Shown: positions 9,666 through 20,186, counted from the stretch's first letter. The stretch: 64,000 bases of DNA from Cylicocyclus nassatus (GCA_958299035.1 CATQJL010000305.1:36283733-36347732), one strand, 5' to 3'. The notes: generated from the letters alone by a model not told the origin. Translations and numbers: made by a program.

Positions 9666-9736
9666 AGCATCGTGGCGCAGTGGAAGCTGCTGGGCCCATA
9701 ACCCAGAGGTCGGTGGATCGAAACCACTCGCTGCTA
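9666..9736 (+). pseudogene. tRNA-iMet pseudogene, 71 nt
   Basis: Same G5T and D-stem deletion as 7589-7659. Confidence 0.7.
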
Positions 9737-9940
9737 ATTCTTTTGCACTTGTGTAGTAAACGATCCATGACTGGTGCTTGAAGTTCTTATATAGAAATTA
9801 GAGGATTTGAAGTCTGACCAGGGTTTTTTCTAAGAGCGGGATTCGAGCCTTGGCCCAAAGAGTAATAACGGCGACAAATAGCACTGCATGTTATGTTGTA
9901 TGTATGTTTAGAACGTTCGCCTAGTATGTTTAATTCCGTC

Positions 9941-10012
9941 AGCAGCGTGGCGCAGTGGAAGCGTGCTGGGCCCATAACCCAGAGGTCGGTGGATCGAAAC
10001 CACTCGCTGCTA
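9941..10012 (+). tRNA. tRNA-iMet: tRNA-iMet (CAT)
   Basis: Consensus sequence. Confidence 0.97.
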
Positions 10013-10246
10013 ATTCTTTTGCACTTGTGTAGTAAACGATCCATGACTGGTGCTTGAAGCCCTTATATAGAAATTAGAGGACTTGGAGTCTGACCAGGGT
10101 TTTTTCTAGGAGCGGGTTTCGAGCCTTGGTCCAAAGAGTCATAACGGCGACAAATAGCACTGCGCCACGCGCATCCTTCTGTCATTTTCTAGATGATGTT
10201 ATTGTGTGTATGTTTAGAACGTTCGCCTAGTATGTTTAATTCCGTC

Positions 10247-10318
10247 AGCAGCGTGGCGCAGTGGAAGCATGCTGGGCCCATAACCCAGAGGTCGGTGGAT
10301 CGAAACCACTCGCTGATA
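10247..10318 (+). tRNA. tRNA-iMet: tRNA-iMet (CAT), G24A/C71A
   Basis: G24A and C71A. Confidence 0.7.
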
Positions 10319-10565
10319 ATTCTTTTGCACTTGTGTAGTGAACGATCCATGACTGGTGCTTGAAGTTCTTATATAGAAATTAGAGGATTTGAAGTCTGAC
10401 CAGGGTTTTTTCTAAGAGCGGGATTCGAGCCTTGGTCCAAAGAGTCATAACGGCGACAAATAGCACTGCGCCACGCGCATCCTTCTGTCATTTTCTAGAT
10501 GATGTTATGTTGTATGTATGATTAGAACTTTCGCCTAGTAACTTTCGCCTATGTTTAATTCCGTT

Positions 10566-10637
10566 AGCAGCGTGGCGCAGTGGAAGCGTGCTGGGCCCAT
10601 AACCCAGAGGTCGGTGGATCGAAACCACTCGCTGCTA
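10566..10637 (+). tRNA. tRNA-iMet: tRNA-iMet (CAT)
   Basis: Consensus sequence. Confidence 0.97.
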
Positions 10638-10840
10638 ATTCTTTTGCACTTGTGTAGTAAACGATCCATGACTGGTGCTTGAAGTTCTTATATAGAAATT
10701 AGAGTATTTGGAGTCTGACCAGGGTTTTTTCTAAGAGCGGGATTCGAGCCTTGGCCCAAAGAGTCATAACGGCGACAAATAGCACTGCATGTTATGTGTG
10801 TGTATGTTTAGAACGTTCGCCTAGTATGTTTAACTCCGTC

Positions 10841-10912
10841 AGCAGCGTGGCGCAGTGGAAGCATGCTGGGCCCATAACCCAGAGGTCGGTGGATCGAAAC
10901 CACTCGCTGCTA
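10841..10912 (+). tRNA. tRNA-iMet: tRNA-iMet (CAT), G24A
   Basis: G24A breaks D-stem pair 11-24. Confidence 0.85.
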
Positions 10913-11116
10913 ATTCTTTTGCACTTGTGTAGTGAACGATCCATGACTGGTGCTTGAAGTTCTTATATAGAAATTAGAGGATTTGGAGTCTGACCAGGGT
11001 TTTTTCTAAGAGCGGGATTCGAGCCTTGGCCCTAAGAGTCATAACGGCGACAAATAGCACTGCATGTTATGTTGTATGTATGTTTAGAACGTTCGCCTAG
11101 TATGTTTAATTCCGTC

Positions 11117-11188
11117 AGCAGCGTGGCGCAGTGGAAGCGTGCTGGGCCCATAACCCAGAGGTCGGTGGATCGAAACCACTCGCTGCTA
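11117..11188 (+). tRNA. tRNA-iMet: tRNA-iMet (CAT)
   Basis: Consensus sequence; followed by a long-form spacer. Confidence 0.97.
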
Positions 11189-11282
11189 ATTCTTTTGCAC
11201 TTGTGTAGTAAACGATCCATGACTGGTGCTTGAAGCCCTTATATAGAAATTAGAGGACTTGGAGTCTGACCAGGGTTTTTTC

Positions 11283-11350
11283 TAGGAGCGGGTTTCGAGC
11301 CTTGGTCCAAAGAGTCATAACGGCGACAAATAGCACTGCGCCACGCGCAT
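11283..11350 (-). pseudogene. minus-strand tRNA-like relic in long spacer (representative)
   Basis: Read on the minus strand, the long spacer has an A-box match (TGGCGCAGTGC, 11333-11343), then 31 bp, then a B-box-like GGCTCGAAACC (11291-11301); most other units have GGCTCGAATCC. The 31-bp gap is close to the 32 bp in the real genes. GCGTGGCGCAGTG is identical to 13 bases of tRNA-iMet. I cannot draw paired acceptor, anticodon or T stems, and an A run rather than a T run follows, so this is not a working tRNA. The same relic sits in every long unit; short units lack its A-box half. Confidence 0.45.
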
Positions 11351-11424
11351 CCTTCTGTCAGTTTCTAGATGATGTTATGTTGTATGTATGTTTAGAACGT
11401 TCGCCTAGTATGTTTAATTCCGTC

Positions 11425-11496
11425 AGCAGCGTGGCGCAGTGGAAGCGTGCTGGGCCCATAACCCAGAGGTCGGTGGATCGAAACCACTCGCTGCTA
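11425..11496 (+). tRNA. tRNA-iMet: tRNA-iMet (CAT)
   Basis: Consensus sequence. Confidence 0.97.
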
Positions 11497-11700
11497 ATTC
11501 TTTTGCACTTGTGTAGTAAACGATCCATGACTGGTGCTTGAAGTTCTTATATAGAAATTAGAAGATTTGGAGTCTGACCAGGGTTTTTTCTAGGAGCGGG
11601 TTTCGAGCCTTGGTCCAAAGAGTCATAACGGCGACAAATAGCACTGCATGTTATGTTGTATGTATGTTTAGAACGTTCGCCTAGTATGTTTAATTCCGTC

Positions 11701-11772
11701 AGCAGCGTGGCGCAGTGGAAGCGTGCTGGGCCCATAACCCAGAGGTCGGTGGATCGAAACCACTCGCTGCTA
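11701..11772 (+). tRNA. tRNA-iMet: tRNA-iMet (CAT)
   Basis: Consensus sequence. Confidence 0.97.
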
Positions 11773-12008
11773 ATTCTTTTGCACTTGTGTAGTAAACGAT
11801 CCATGACTGGTGCTTGAAGTTCTTATATAGAAATTAGAGGATTTGAAGTCTGACCAGGGTTTTTTCTAAGAGCGGGATTCGAGCCTTGGCCCAAAGAGTC
11901 ATAACGGCGACAAATAGCACTGCGCCACGCGCATCCTTCTGTCAGTTTCTAGATGATGTTATGTTGTATGTATGTTTAGAACGTTCGCCTAGTATGTTTA
12001 ATTCCGTC

Positions 12009-12080
12009 AGCAGCGTGGCGCAGTGGAAGCGTGCTGGGCCCATAACCCAGAGGTCGGCGGATCGAAACCACTCGCTGCTA
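12009..12080 (+). tRNA. tRNA-iMet: tRNA-iMet (CAT), T51C
   Basis: T51C breaks pair 51-63. Confidence 0.85.
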
Positions 12081-12284
12081 ATTCTTTTGCACTTGTGTAG
12101 TAAACGATCCATGACTGGTGCTTGAAGTTCTTATATAGAAATTAGAGGATTTGAAGTCTGACCAGGGTTTTTTCTAAGAGCGGGATTCGAGCCTTGGCCC
12201 TAAGAGTCATAACGGCGACAAATAGCACTGCATGTTATGTTGTATGTATGTTTAGAACGTTCGCCTAGTATGTTTAATTCCGTC

Positions 12285-12356
12285 AGCAGCGTGGCGCAGT
12301 GGAAGCGTGCTGGGCCCATAACCCAGAGGTCGGTGGATCGAAACCACTCGCTGCTA
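12285..12356 (+). tRNA. tRNA-iMet: tRNA-iMet (CAT)
   Basis: Consensus sequence. Confidence 0.97.
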
Positions 12357-12560
12357 ATTCTTTTGCACTTGTGTAGTAAACGATCCATGACTGGTGCTTG
12401 AAGTTCTTATATAGAAATTAGAAGATTTGGAGTCTGACCAGGGTTTTTTCTAGGAGCGGGTTTCGAGCCTTGGTCCAAAGAGTCATAACGGCGACAAATA
12501 GCACTGCATGTTATGTTGTATGTATGTTTAGAACGTTCGCCTAGTATGTTTAATTCCGTC

Positions 12561-12632
12561 AGCAGCGTGGCGCAGTGGAAGCGTGCTGGGCCCATAACCC
12601 AGAGGTCGGTGGATCGAAACCACTCGCTGCTA
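12561..12632 (+). tRNA. tRNA-iMet: tRNA-iMet (CAT)
   Basis: Consensus sequence. Confidence 0.97.
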
Positions 12633-12868
12633 ATTCTTTTGCACTTGTGTAGTAAACGATCCATGACTGGTGCTTGAAGTTCTTATATAGAAATTAGAGG
12701 ATTTGAAGTCTGACCAGGGTTTTTTCTAAGAGCGGGATTCGAGCCTTGGCCCAAAGAGTCATAACGGCGACAAATAGCACTGCGCCACGCGCATCCTTCT
12801 GTCATTTTCTAGATGATGTTATGTTGTATGTATGTTTAGAACGTTCGCCTAGTATGTTTAATTCCGTC

Positions 12869-12940
12869 AGCAGCGTGGCGCAGTGGAAGCGTGCTGGGCC
12901 CATAACCCAGAGGTCGGCGGATCGAAACCACTCGCTGCTA
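12869..12940 (+). tRNA. tRNA-iMet: tRNA-iMet (CAT), T51C
   Basis: T51C breaks pair 51-63. Confidence 0.85.
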
Positions 12941-13144
12941 ATTCTTTTGCACTTGTGTAGTAAACGATCCATGACTGCTGCTTGAAGCCCTTATATAGAA
13001 ATTAGAAGATTTGGAGTCTGACCAGGGTTTTTTCTAGGAGCGGGTTTCGAGCCTTGGTCCAAAGAGTCATAACGGCGACAAATAGCACTGCATGTTATGT
13101 TGTATGTATGTTTAGAACGTTCGCCTAGTATGTTTAATTCCGTC

Positions 13145-13216
13145 AGCATCGTGGCGCAGTGGAAGCGTGCTGGGCCCATAACCCAGAGGTCGGTGGATCG
13201 AAACCACTCGCTGCTA
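13145..13216 (+). tRNA. tRNA-iMet: tRNA-iMet (CAT), G5T
   Basis: G5T breaks acceptor pair 5-68. Confidence 0.8.
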
Positions 13217-13420
13217 ATTCTTTTGCACTTGTGTAGTAAACGATCCATGACTGGTGCTTGAAGTTCTTATATAGAAATTAGAGGATTTGAAGTCTGACCA
13301 GGGTTTTTTCTAAGAGCGGGATTCGAGCCTTGGCCCAAAGAGTCATAACGGCGACAAATAGCACTGCATGTTATGTTGTATGTATGTTTAGAACGTTCGC
13401 CTAGTATGTTTAATTCCGTC

Positions 13421-13492
13421 AGCATCGTGGCGCAGTGGAAGCGTGCTGGGCCCATAACCCAGAGGTCGGTGGATCGAAACCACTCGCTGCTA
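13421..13492 (+). tRNA. tRNA-iMet: tRNA-iMet (CAT), G5T
   Basis: G5T breaks pair 5-68. Confidence 0.8.
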
Positions 13493-13728
13493 ATTCTTTT
13501 GCACTTGTGTAGTAAACGATCCATGACTGGTGCTTGAAGCCCTTATATAGAAATTAGAGGACTTGGAGTCTGACCAGGGTTTTTTCTAGGAGCGGGTTTC
13601 GAGCCTTGGTCCAAAGAGTCATAACGGCGACAAATAGCACTGCGCCACGCGCATCCTTCTGTCAGTTTCTAGATGATGTTATGTTGTATGTATGTTTAGA
13701 ACGTTCGCCTAGTATGTTTAATTCCGTC

Positions 13729-13800
13729 AGCAGCGTGGCGCAGTGGAAGCGTGCTGGGCCCATAACCCAGAGGTCGGTGGATCGAAACCACTCGCTGCTA
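13729..13800 (+). tRNA. tRNA-iMet: tRNA-iMet (CAT)
   Basis: Consensus sequence. Confidence 0.97.
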
Positions 13801-14004
13801 ATTCTTTTGCACTTGTGTAGTAAACGATCCATGACTGGTGCTTGAAGTTCTTATATAGAAATTAGAAGATTTGGAGTCTGACCAGGGTTTTTTCTAGGAG
13901 CGGGTTTCGAGCCTTGGTCCAAAGAGTCATAACGGCGACAAATAGCACTGCATGTTATGTTGTATGTATGTTTAGAACGTTCGCCTAGTATGTTTAATTC
14001 CGTC

Positions 14005-14076
14005 AGCAGCGTGGCGCAGTGGAAGCGTGCTGGGCCCATAACCCAGAGGTCGGTGGATCGAAACCACTCGCTGCTA
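14005..14076 (+). tRNA. tRNA-iMet: tRNA-iMet (CAT)
   Basis: Consensus sequence. Confidence 0.97.
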
Positions 14077-14312
14077 ATTCTTTTGCACTTGTGTAGTAAA
14101 CGATCCATGACTGGTGCTTGAAGTTCTTATATAGAAATTGGAGGATTTGAAGTCTGACCAGGGTTTTTTCTAAGAGCGGGATTCGAGCCTTGGCCCAAAG
14201 AGTCATAACGGCGACAAATAGCACTGCGCCACGCGCATCCTTCTGTCATTTTCTAGATGATGTTATGTTGTATGTATGTTTAGAACGTTCGCCTAGTATG
14301 TTTAATTCCGTC

Positions 14313-14384
14313 AGCAGCGTGGCGCAGTGGAAGCGTGCTGGGCCCATAACCCAGAGGTCGGCGGATCGAAACCACTCGCTGCTA
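14313..14384 (+). tRNA. tRNA-iMet: tRNA-iMet (CAT), T51C
   Basis: T51C breaks pair 51-63. Confidence 0.85.
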
Positions 14385-14588
14385 ATTCTTTTGCACTTGT
14401 GTAGTAAACGATCCATGACTGCTGCTTGAAGCCCTTATATAGAAATTAGAAGATTTGGAGTCTGACCAGGGTTTTTTCTAGGAGCGGGTTTCGAGCCTTG
14501 GTCCAAAGAGTCATAACGGCGACAAATAGCACTGCATGTTATGTTGTATGTATGTTTAGAACGTTCGCCTAGTATGTTTAATTCCGTC

Positions 14589-14660
14589 AGCATCGTGGCG
14601 CAGTGGAAGCGTGCTGGGCCCATAACCCAGAGGTCGGTGGATCGAAACCACTCGCTGCTA
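14589..14660 (+). tRNA. tRNA-iMet: tRNA-iMet (CAT), G5T
   Basis: G5T breaks pair 5-68. Confidence 0.8.
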
Positions 14661-14864
14661 ATTCTTTTGCACTTGTGTAGTAAACGATCCATGACTGGTG
14701 CTTGAAGTTCTTATATAGAAATTAGAGGATTTGAAGTCTGACCAGGGTTTTTTCTAAGAGCGGGATTCGAGCCTTGGCCCAAAGAGTCATAACGGCGACA
14801 AATAGCACTGCATGTTATGTTGTATGTATGTTTAGAACGTTCGCCTAGTATGTTTAATTCCGTC

Positions 14865-14936
14865 AGCATCGTGGCGCAGTGGAAGCGTGCTGGGCCCATA
14901 ACCCAGAGGTCGGTGGATCGAAACCACTCGCTGCTA
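14865..14936 (+). tRNA. tRNA-iMet: tRNA-iMet (CAT), G5T
   Basis: G5T breaks pair 5-68. Confidence 0.8.
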
Positions 14937-15170
14937 ATTCTTTTGCACTTGTGTAGTAAACGATCCATGACTGGTGCTTGAAGTTCTTATATAGAAATTA
15001 GAGGATTTGAAGTCTGACCAGGGTTTTTTCTAGGAGCGGGTTTCGAGCCTTGGTCCAAAGAGTCATAACGGCGACAAATAGCACTGCGCCACGCGCATCC
15101 TTCTGTCATTTTCTAGATGATGTTATTGTGTGTATGTTTAGAACGTTCGCCTAGTATGTTTAATTCCGTC

Positions 15171-15242
15171 AGCAGCGTGGCGCAGTGGAAGCATGCTGGG
15201 CCCATAACCCAGAGGTCGGTGGATCGAAACCACTCGCTGATA
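15171..15242 (+). tRNA. tRNA-iMet: tRNA-iMet (CAT), G24A/C71A
   Basis: G24A and C71A. Confidence 0.7.
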
Positions 15243-15489
15243 ATTCTTTTGCACTTGTGTAGTGAACGATCCATGACTGGTGCTTGAAGTTCTTATATAG
15301 AAATTAGAGGATTTGAAGTCTGACCAGGGTTTTTTCTAAGAGCGGGATTCGAGCCTTGGTCCAAAGAGTCATAACGGCGACAAATAGCACTGCGCCACGC
15401 GCATCCTTCTGTCATTTTCTAGATGATGTTATGTTGTATGTATGATTAGAACTTTCGCCTAGTAACTTTCGCCTATGTTTAATTCCGTT

Positions 15490-15561
15490 AGCAGCGTGGC
15501 GCAGTGGAAGCGTGCTGGGCCCATAACCCAGAGGTCGGTGGATCGAAACCACTCGCTGCTA
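15490..15561 (+). tRNA. tRNA-iMet: tRNA-iMet (CAT)
   Basis: Consensus sequence. Confidence 0.97.
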
Positions 15562-15765
15562 ATTCTTTTGCACTTGTGTAGTAAACGATCCATGACTGGT
15601 GCTTGAAGTTCTTATATAGAAATTAGAGTATTTGGAGTCTGACCAGGGTTTTTTCTAAGAGCGGGATTCGAGCCTTGGCCCAAAGAGTCATAACGGCGAC
15701 AAATAGCACTGCATGTTATGTTGTGTGTATGTTTAGAACGTTCGCCTAGTATGTTTAACTCCGTC

Positions 15766-15837
15766 AGCAGCGTGGCGCAGTGGAAGCATGCTGGGCCCAT
15801 AACCCAGAGGTCGGTGGATCGAAACCACTCGCTGCTA
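15766..15837 (+). tRNA. tRNA-iMet: tRNA-iMet (CAT), G24A
   Basis: G24A breaks pair 11-24. Confidence 0.85.
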
Positions 15838-16041
15838 ATTCTTTTGCACTTGTGTAGTGAACGATCCATGACTGGTGCTTGAAGTTCTTATATAGAAATT
15901 AGAGGATTTGGAGTCTGACCAGGGTTTTTTCTAAGAGCGGGATTCGAGCCTTGGCCCTAAGAGTCATAATGGCGACAAATAGCACTGCATGTTATGTTGT
16001 ATGTATGTTTAGAACGTTCGCCTAGTATGTTTAATTCCGTC

Positions 16042-16113
16042 AGCAGCGTGGCGCAGTGGAAGCGTGCTGGGCCCATAACCCAGAGGTCGGTGGATCGAAA
16101 CCACTCGCTGCTA
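16042..16113 (+). tRNA. tRNA-iMet: tRNA-iMet (CAT)
   Basis: Consensus sequence. Confidence 0.97.
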
Positions 16114-16317
16114 ATTCTTTTGCACTTGTGTAGTAAACGATCCATGACTGGTGCTTGAAGCCCTTATATAGAAATTAGAGGACTTGGAGTCTGACCAGGG
16201 TTTTTTCTAGGAGCGGGTTTCGAGCCTTGGTCCAAAGAGTCATAACGGCGACAAATAGCACTGCATGTTATGTTGTATGTATGTTTAGAACGTTCGCCTA
16301 GTATGTTTAATTCCGTC

Positions 16318-16389
16318 AGCAGCGTGGCGCAGTGGAAGCGTGCTGGGCCCATAACCCAGAGGTCGGTGGATCGAAACCACTCGCTGCTA
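16318..16389 (+). tRNA. tRNA-iMet: tRNA-iMet (CAT)
   Basis: Consensus sequence. Confidence 0.97.
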
Positions 16390-16593
16390 ATTCTTTTGCA
16401 CTTGTGTAGTAAACGATCCATGACTGGTGCTTGAAGCCCTTATATAGAAATTAAAGGATTTGGAGTCTGACCAGGGTTTTTTCTAAGAGCGGGATTCGAG
16501 CCTTGGTCCAAAGAGTCATAACGGCGACAAATAGCACTGCATGTTATGTTGTATGTATGTTTAGAACGTTCGCCTAGTATGTTTAATTCCGTC

Positions 16594-16665
16594 AGCAGCG
16601 TGGCGCAGTGGAAGCGTGCTGGGCCCATAACCCAGAGGTCGGTGGATCGAAACCACTCGCTGCTA
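16594..16665 (+). tRNA. tRNA-iMet: tRNA-iMet (CAT)
   Basis: Consensus sequence. Confidence 0.97.
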
Positions 16666-16912
16666 ATTCTTTTGCACTTGTGTAGTGAACGATCCATGAC
16701 TGGTGCTTGAAGTTCTTATATAGAAATTAGAGGATTTGAAGTCTGACCAGGGTTTTTTCTAAGAGCGGGATTCGAGCCTTGGTCCAAAGAGTCATAACGG
16801 CGACAAATAGCACTGCGCCACGCGCATCCTTCTGTCATTTTCTAGATGATGTTATGTTGTATGTATGATTAGAACTTTCGCCTAGTAACTTTCGCCTATG
16901 TTTAATTCCGTT

Positions 16913-16984
16913 AGCAGCGTGGCGCAGTGGAAGCGTGCTGGGCCCATAACCCAGAGGTCGGTGGATCGAAACCACTCGCTGCTA
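16913..16984 (+). tRNA. tRNA-iMet: tRNA-iMet (CAT)
   Basis: Consensus sequence. Confidence 0.97.
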
Positions 16985-17188
16985 ATTCTTTTGCACTTGT
17001 GTAGTAAACGATCCATGACTGGTGCTTGAAGTTCTTATATAGAAATTAGAGTATTTGGAGTCTGACCAGGGTTTTTTCTAAGAGCGGGATTCGAGCCTTG
17101 GCCCAAAGAGTCATAACGGCGACAAATAGCACTGCATGTTATGTTGTGTGTATGTTTAGAACGTTCGCCTAGTATGTTTAACTCCGTC

Positions 17189-17260
17189 AGCAGCGTGGCG
17201 CAGTGGAAGCATGCTGGGCCCATAACCCAGAGGTCGGTGGATCGAAACCACTCGCTGCTA
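17189..17260 (+). tRNA. tRNA-iMet: tRNA-iMet (CAT), G24A
   Basis: G24A breaks pair 11-24. Confidence 0.85.
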
Positions 17261-17464
17261 ATTCTTTTGCACTTGTGTAGTGAACGATCCATGACTGGTG
17301 CTTGAAGTTCTTATATAGAAATTAGAGGATTTGGAGTCTGACCAGGGTTTTTTCTAAGAGCGGGATTCGAGCCTTGGCCCTAAGAGTCATAACGGCGACA
17401 AATAGCACTGCATGTTATGTTGTATGTATGTTTAGAACGTTCGCCTAGTATGTTTAATTCCGTC

Positions 17465-17536
17465 AGCAGCGTGGCGCAGTGGAAGCGTGCTGGGCCCATA
17501 ACCCAGAGGTCGGTGGATCGAAACCACTCGCTGCTA
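17465..17536 (+). tRNA. tRNA-iMet: tRNA-iMet (CAT)
   Basis: Consensus sequence. Confidence 0.97.
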
Positions 17537-17772
17537 ATTCTTTTGCACTTGTGTAGTAAACGATCCATGACTGGTGCTTGAAGCCCTTATATAGAAATTA
17601 GAGGATTTGGAGTCTGACCAGGGTTTTTTCTAGGAGCGGGTTTCGAGCCTTGGTCCAAAGAGTCATAACGGCGACAAATAGCACTGCGCCACGCGCATCC
17701 TTCTGTCAGTTTCTAGATGATGTTATGTTGTATGTATGTTTAGAACGTTCGCCTAGTATGTTTAATTCCGTC

Positions 17773-17844
17773 AGCAGCGTGGCGCAGTGGAAGCGTGCTG
17801 GGCCCATAACCCAGAGGTCGGTGGATCGAAACCACTCGCTGCTA
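17773..17844 (+). tRNA. tRNA-iMet: tRNA-iMet (CAT)
   Basis: Consensus sequence. Confidence 0.97.
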
Positions 17845-18048
17845 ATTCTTTTGCACTTGTGTAGTAAACGATCCATGACTGGTGCTTGAAGCCCTTATAT
17901 AGAAATTAAAGGATTTGGAGTCTGACCAGGGTTTTTTCTAAGAGCGGGATTCGAGCCTTGGTCCAAAGAGTCATAACGGCGACAAATAGCACTGCATGTT
18001 ATGTTGTATGTATGTTTAGAACGTTCGCCTAGTATGTTTAATTCCGTC

Positions 18049-18120
18049 AGCAGCGTGGCGCAGTGGAAGCGTGCTGGGCCCATAACCCAGAGGTCGGTGG
18101 ATCGAAACCACTCGCTGCTA
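18049..18120 (+). tRNA. tRNA-iMet: tRNA-iMet (CAT)
   Basis: Consensus sequence. Confidence 0.97.
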
Positions 18121-18354
18121 ATTCTTTTGCACTTGTGTAGTAAACGATCCATGACTGGTGGTTGAAGCCCTTATATAGAAATTAAAGGATTTGGAGTCTG
18201 ACCAGGGTTTTTTCTAAGAGCGGGATTCGAGCCTTGGTCAGAAGAGTCATAACGGCGACAAATAGCACTGCGCCACGCGCATCCTTCTGTCATTTTCTAG
18301 ATGATGTTATTGTGTGTATGTTTAGAACGTTCGCCTAGTATGTTTAATTCCGTC

Positions 18355-18426
18355 ATCAGCGTGGCGCAGTGGAAGCATGCTGGGCCCATAACCCAGAGGT
18401 CGGTGGATCGAAACCACTCGCTGCTA
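18355..18426 (+). tRNA. tRNA-iMet: tRNA-iMet (CAT), G2T/G24A
   Basis: G2T breaks acceptor pair 2-71; G24A breaks 11-24. Confidence 0.65.
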
Positions 18427-18673
18427 ATTCTTTTGCACTTGTGTAGTAAACGATCCATGACTGGTGCTTGAAGTTCTTATATAGAAATTAGAGGATTTGG
18501 AGTCTGACCAGGGTTTTTTCTAAGAGCGGGATTCGAGCCTTGGTCCAAAGAGTCATAACGGCGGCAAATAGCACTGCGCCACGCGCATCCTTCTGTCATT
18601 TTCTAGATGATGTTATGTTGTATGTATGTTTAGAACTTTCGCCTAGTAACTTTCGCCTATGTTTAATTCCGTT

Positions 18674-18745
18674 AGCAGCGTGGCGCAGTGGAAGCGTGCT
18701 GGCCCCATAACCCAGAGGTCGGTGGATCGAAACCACTCGCTGCTA
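18674..18745 (+). tRNA. tRNA-iMet: tRNA-iMet (CAT), G31C
   Basis: G31C breaks pair 31-39, one of the three initiator G-C pairs. Confidence 0.7.
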
Positions 18746-18846
18746 ATTCTTTTGCACTTGTGTAGTAAACGATCCATGACTGGTGCTTGAAGCCCTTCTA
18801 GAAATTAAAGGATTTGGAGTCTGACCATGGTTTTTTTGTAAGAGCG

Positions 18847-18857
18847 GGATTCGAACC
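18847..18857 (-). promoter_or_regulatory. perfect minus-strand B box in short spacer
   Basis: GGTTCGAATCC on the minus strand matches the ideal B box. It recurs at 21803-21813, 24177-24187, 27871-27881 and 31019-31029. These are short units without the facing A box. The adjoining CCTTGGTCCAAGG (18856-18868) is a small hairpin. Confidence 0.5.
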
Positions 18858-18948
18858 TTGGTCCAAGGAGTCATAACGGCGACAAATAGCACTGCATGTT
18901 ATGTTGTATGTATGTTTAGAACGTTCGCCTAGTATGTTTAATTCCGTC

Positions 18949-19020
18949 AGCAGCGTGGCGCAGTGGAAGCGTGCTGGGCCCATAACCCAGAGGTCGGTGG
19001 ATCGAAACCACTCGCTGCTA
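18949..19020 (+). tRNA. tRNA-iMet: tRNA-iMet (CAT)
   Basis: Consensus sequence. Confidence 0.97.
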
Positions 19021-19254
19021 ACTCTTTTGCACTTGTGTAGTAAACGATCCATGACTGGTGCTTGAAGCCCTTATATAGAAATTAGAAGATTTGGAGTCTG
19101 ACCAGGGTTTTTTCTAGGAGCGGGTTTCGAGCCTTGGTCCAAAGAGTCATAACGACGACAAATAGCACTGCGCCACGCGCATCCTTCTGTCATTTTCTAG
19201 ATGATGTTATTGTGTGTATGTTTAGAACGTTCGCCTAGTATGTTTAATTCCGTC

Positions 19255-19326
19255 AGCAGCGTGGCGCAGTGGAAGCATGCTGGGCCCATAACCCAGAGGT
19301 CGGTGGATCGAAACCACTCGCTGCTA
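19255..19326 (+). tRNA. tRNA-iMet: tRNA-iMet (CAT), G24A
   Basis: G24A breaks pair 11-24. Confidence 0.85.
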
Positions 19327-19530
19327 ATTCTTTTGCACTTGTGTAGTGAACGATCCATGACTGGTGCTTGAAGTTCTTATATAGAAATTAGAGGATTTGG
19401 AGTCTGACCAGGGTTTTTTCTAAGAGCGGGATTCGAGCCTTGGCCCTAAGAGTCATAACGGCGACAAATAGCACTGCATGTTATGTTGTATGTATGTTTA
19501 GAACGTTCGCCTAGTATGTTTAATTCCGTC

Positions 19531-19602
19531 AGCAGCGTGGCGCAGTGGAAGCGTGCTGGGCCCATAACCCAGAGGTCGGTGGATCGAAACCACTCGCTGC
19601 TA
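19531..19602 (+). tRNA. tRNA-iMet: tRNA-iMet (CAT)
   Basis: Consensus sequence. Confidence 0.97.
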
Positions 19603-19838
19603 ATTCTTTTGCACTTGTGTAGTAAACGATCCATGACTGGTGCTTGAAGCCCTTATATAGAAATTAGAGGATTTGGAGTCTGACCAGGGTTTTTTCTAGG
19701 AGCGGGTTTCGAGCCTTGGTCCAAAGAGTCATAACGGCGACAAATAGCACTGCGCCACGCGCATCCTTCTGTCAGTTTCTAGATGATGTTATGTTGTATG
19801 TATGTTTAGAACGTTCGCCTAGTATGTTTAATTCCGTC

Positions 19839-19910
19839 AGCAGCGTGGCGCAGTGGAAGCGTGCTGGGCCCATAACCCAGAGGTCGGTGGATCGAAACCA
19901 CTCGCTGCTA
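19839..19910 (+). tRNA. tRNA-iMet: tRNA-iMet (CAT)
   Basis: Consensus sequence. Confidence 0.97.
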
Positions 19911-20114
19911 ATTCTTTTGCACTTGTGTAGTAAACGATCCATGACTGGTGCTTGAAGCCCTTATATAGAAATTAAAGGATTTGGAGTCTGACCAGGGTTT
20001 TTTCTAAGAGCGGGATTCGAGCCTTGGTCCAAAGAGTCATAACGGCGACAAATAGCACTGCATGTTATGTTGTATGTATGTTTAGAACGTTCGCCTAGTA
20101 TGTTTAATTCCGTC

Positions 20115-20186
20115 AGCAGCGTGGCGCAGTGGAAGCGTGCTGGGCCCATAACCCAGAGGTCGGTGGATCGAAACCACTCGCTGCTA
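20115..20186 (+). tRNA. tRNA-iMet: tRNA-iMet (CAT)
   Basis: Consensus sequence. Confidence 0.97.

Larger units (their letters stand above)
7894..9736 (+). repeat. higher-order block, copy 3
   Basis: Seven genes matching 5816-7659 one for one, offset 2,077-2,078 bp; a single base is missing in the spacer near 8077. Confidence 0.85.
12561..14004 (+). repeat. 1,444-bp five-gene block, copy 1
   Basis: Order consensus, T51C, G5T, G5T, consensus with spacings 308, 276, 276, 308, 276. It recurs at an offset of 1,444 bp up to about 14,990. Edges are approximate. Confidence 0.8.
14005..14990 (+). repeat. 1,444-bp block, partial copy 2
   Basis: Repeats consensus, T51C, G5T, G5T at offset 1,444, then diverges before the gene at 15171. 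Confidence 0.75.

Noticed and set aside
11283..11350. A functional second tRNA on the minus strand of the spacer
   Set aside because: Boxes and spacing fit, but acceptor, anticodon and T stems do not pair and no T run follows, so I only call a relic.
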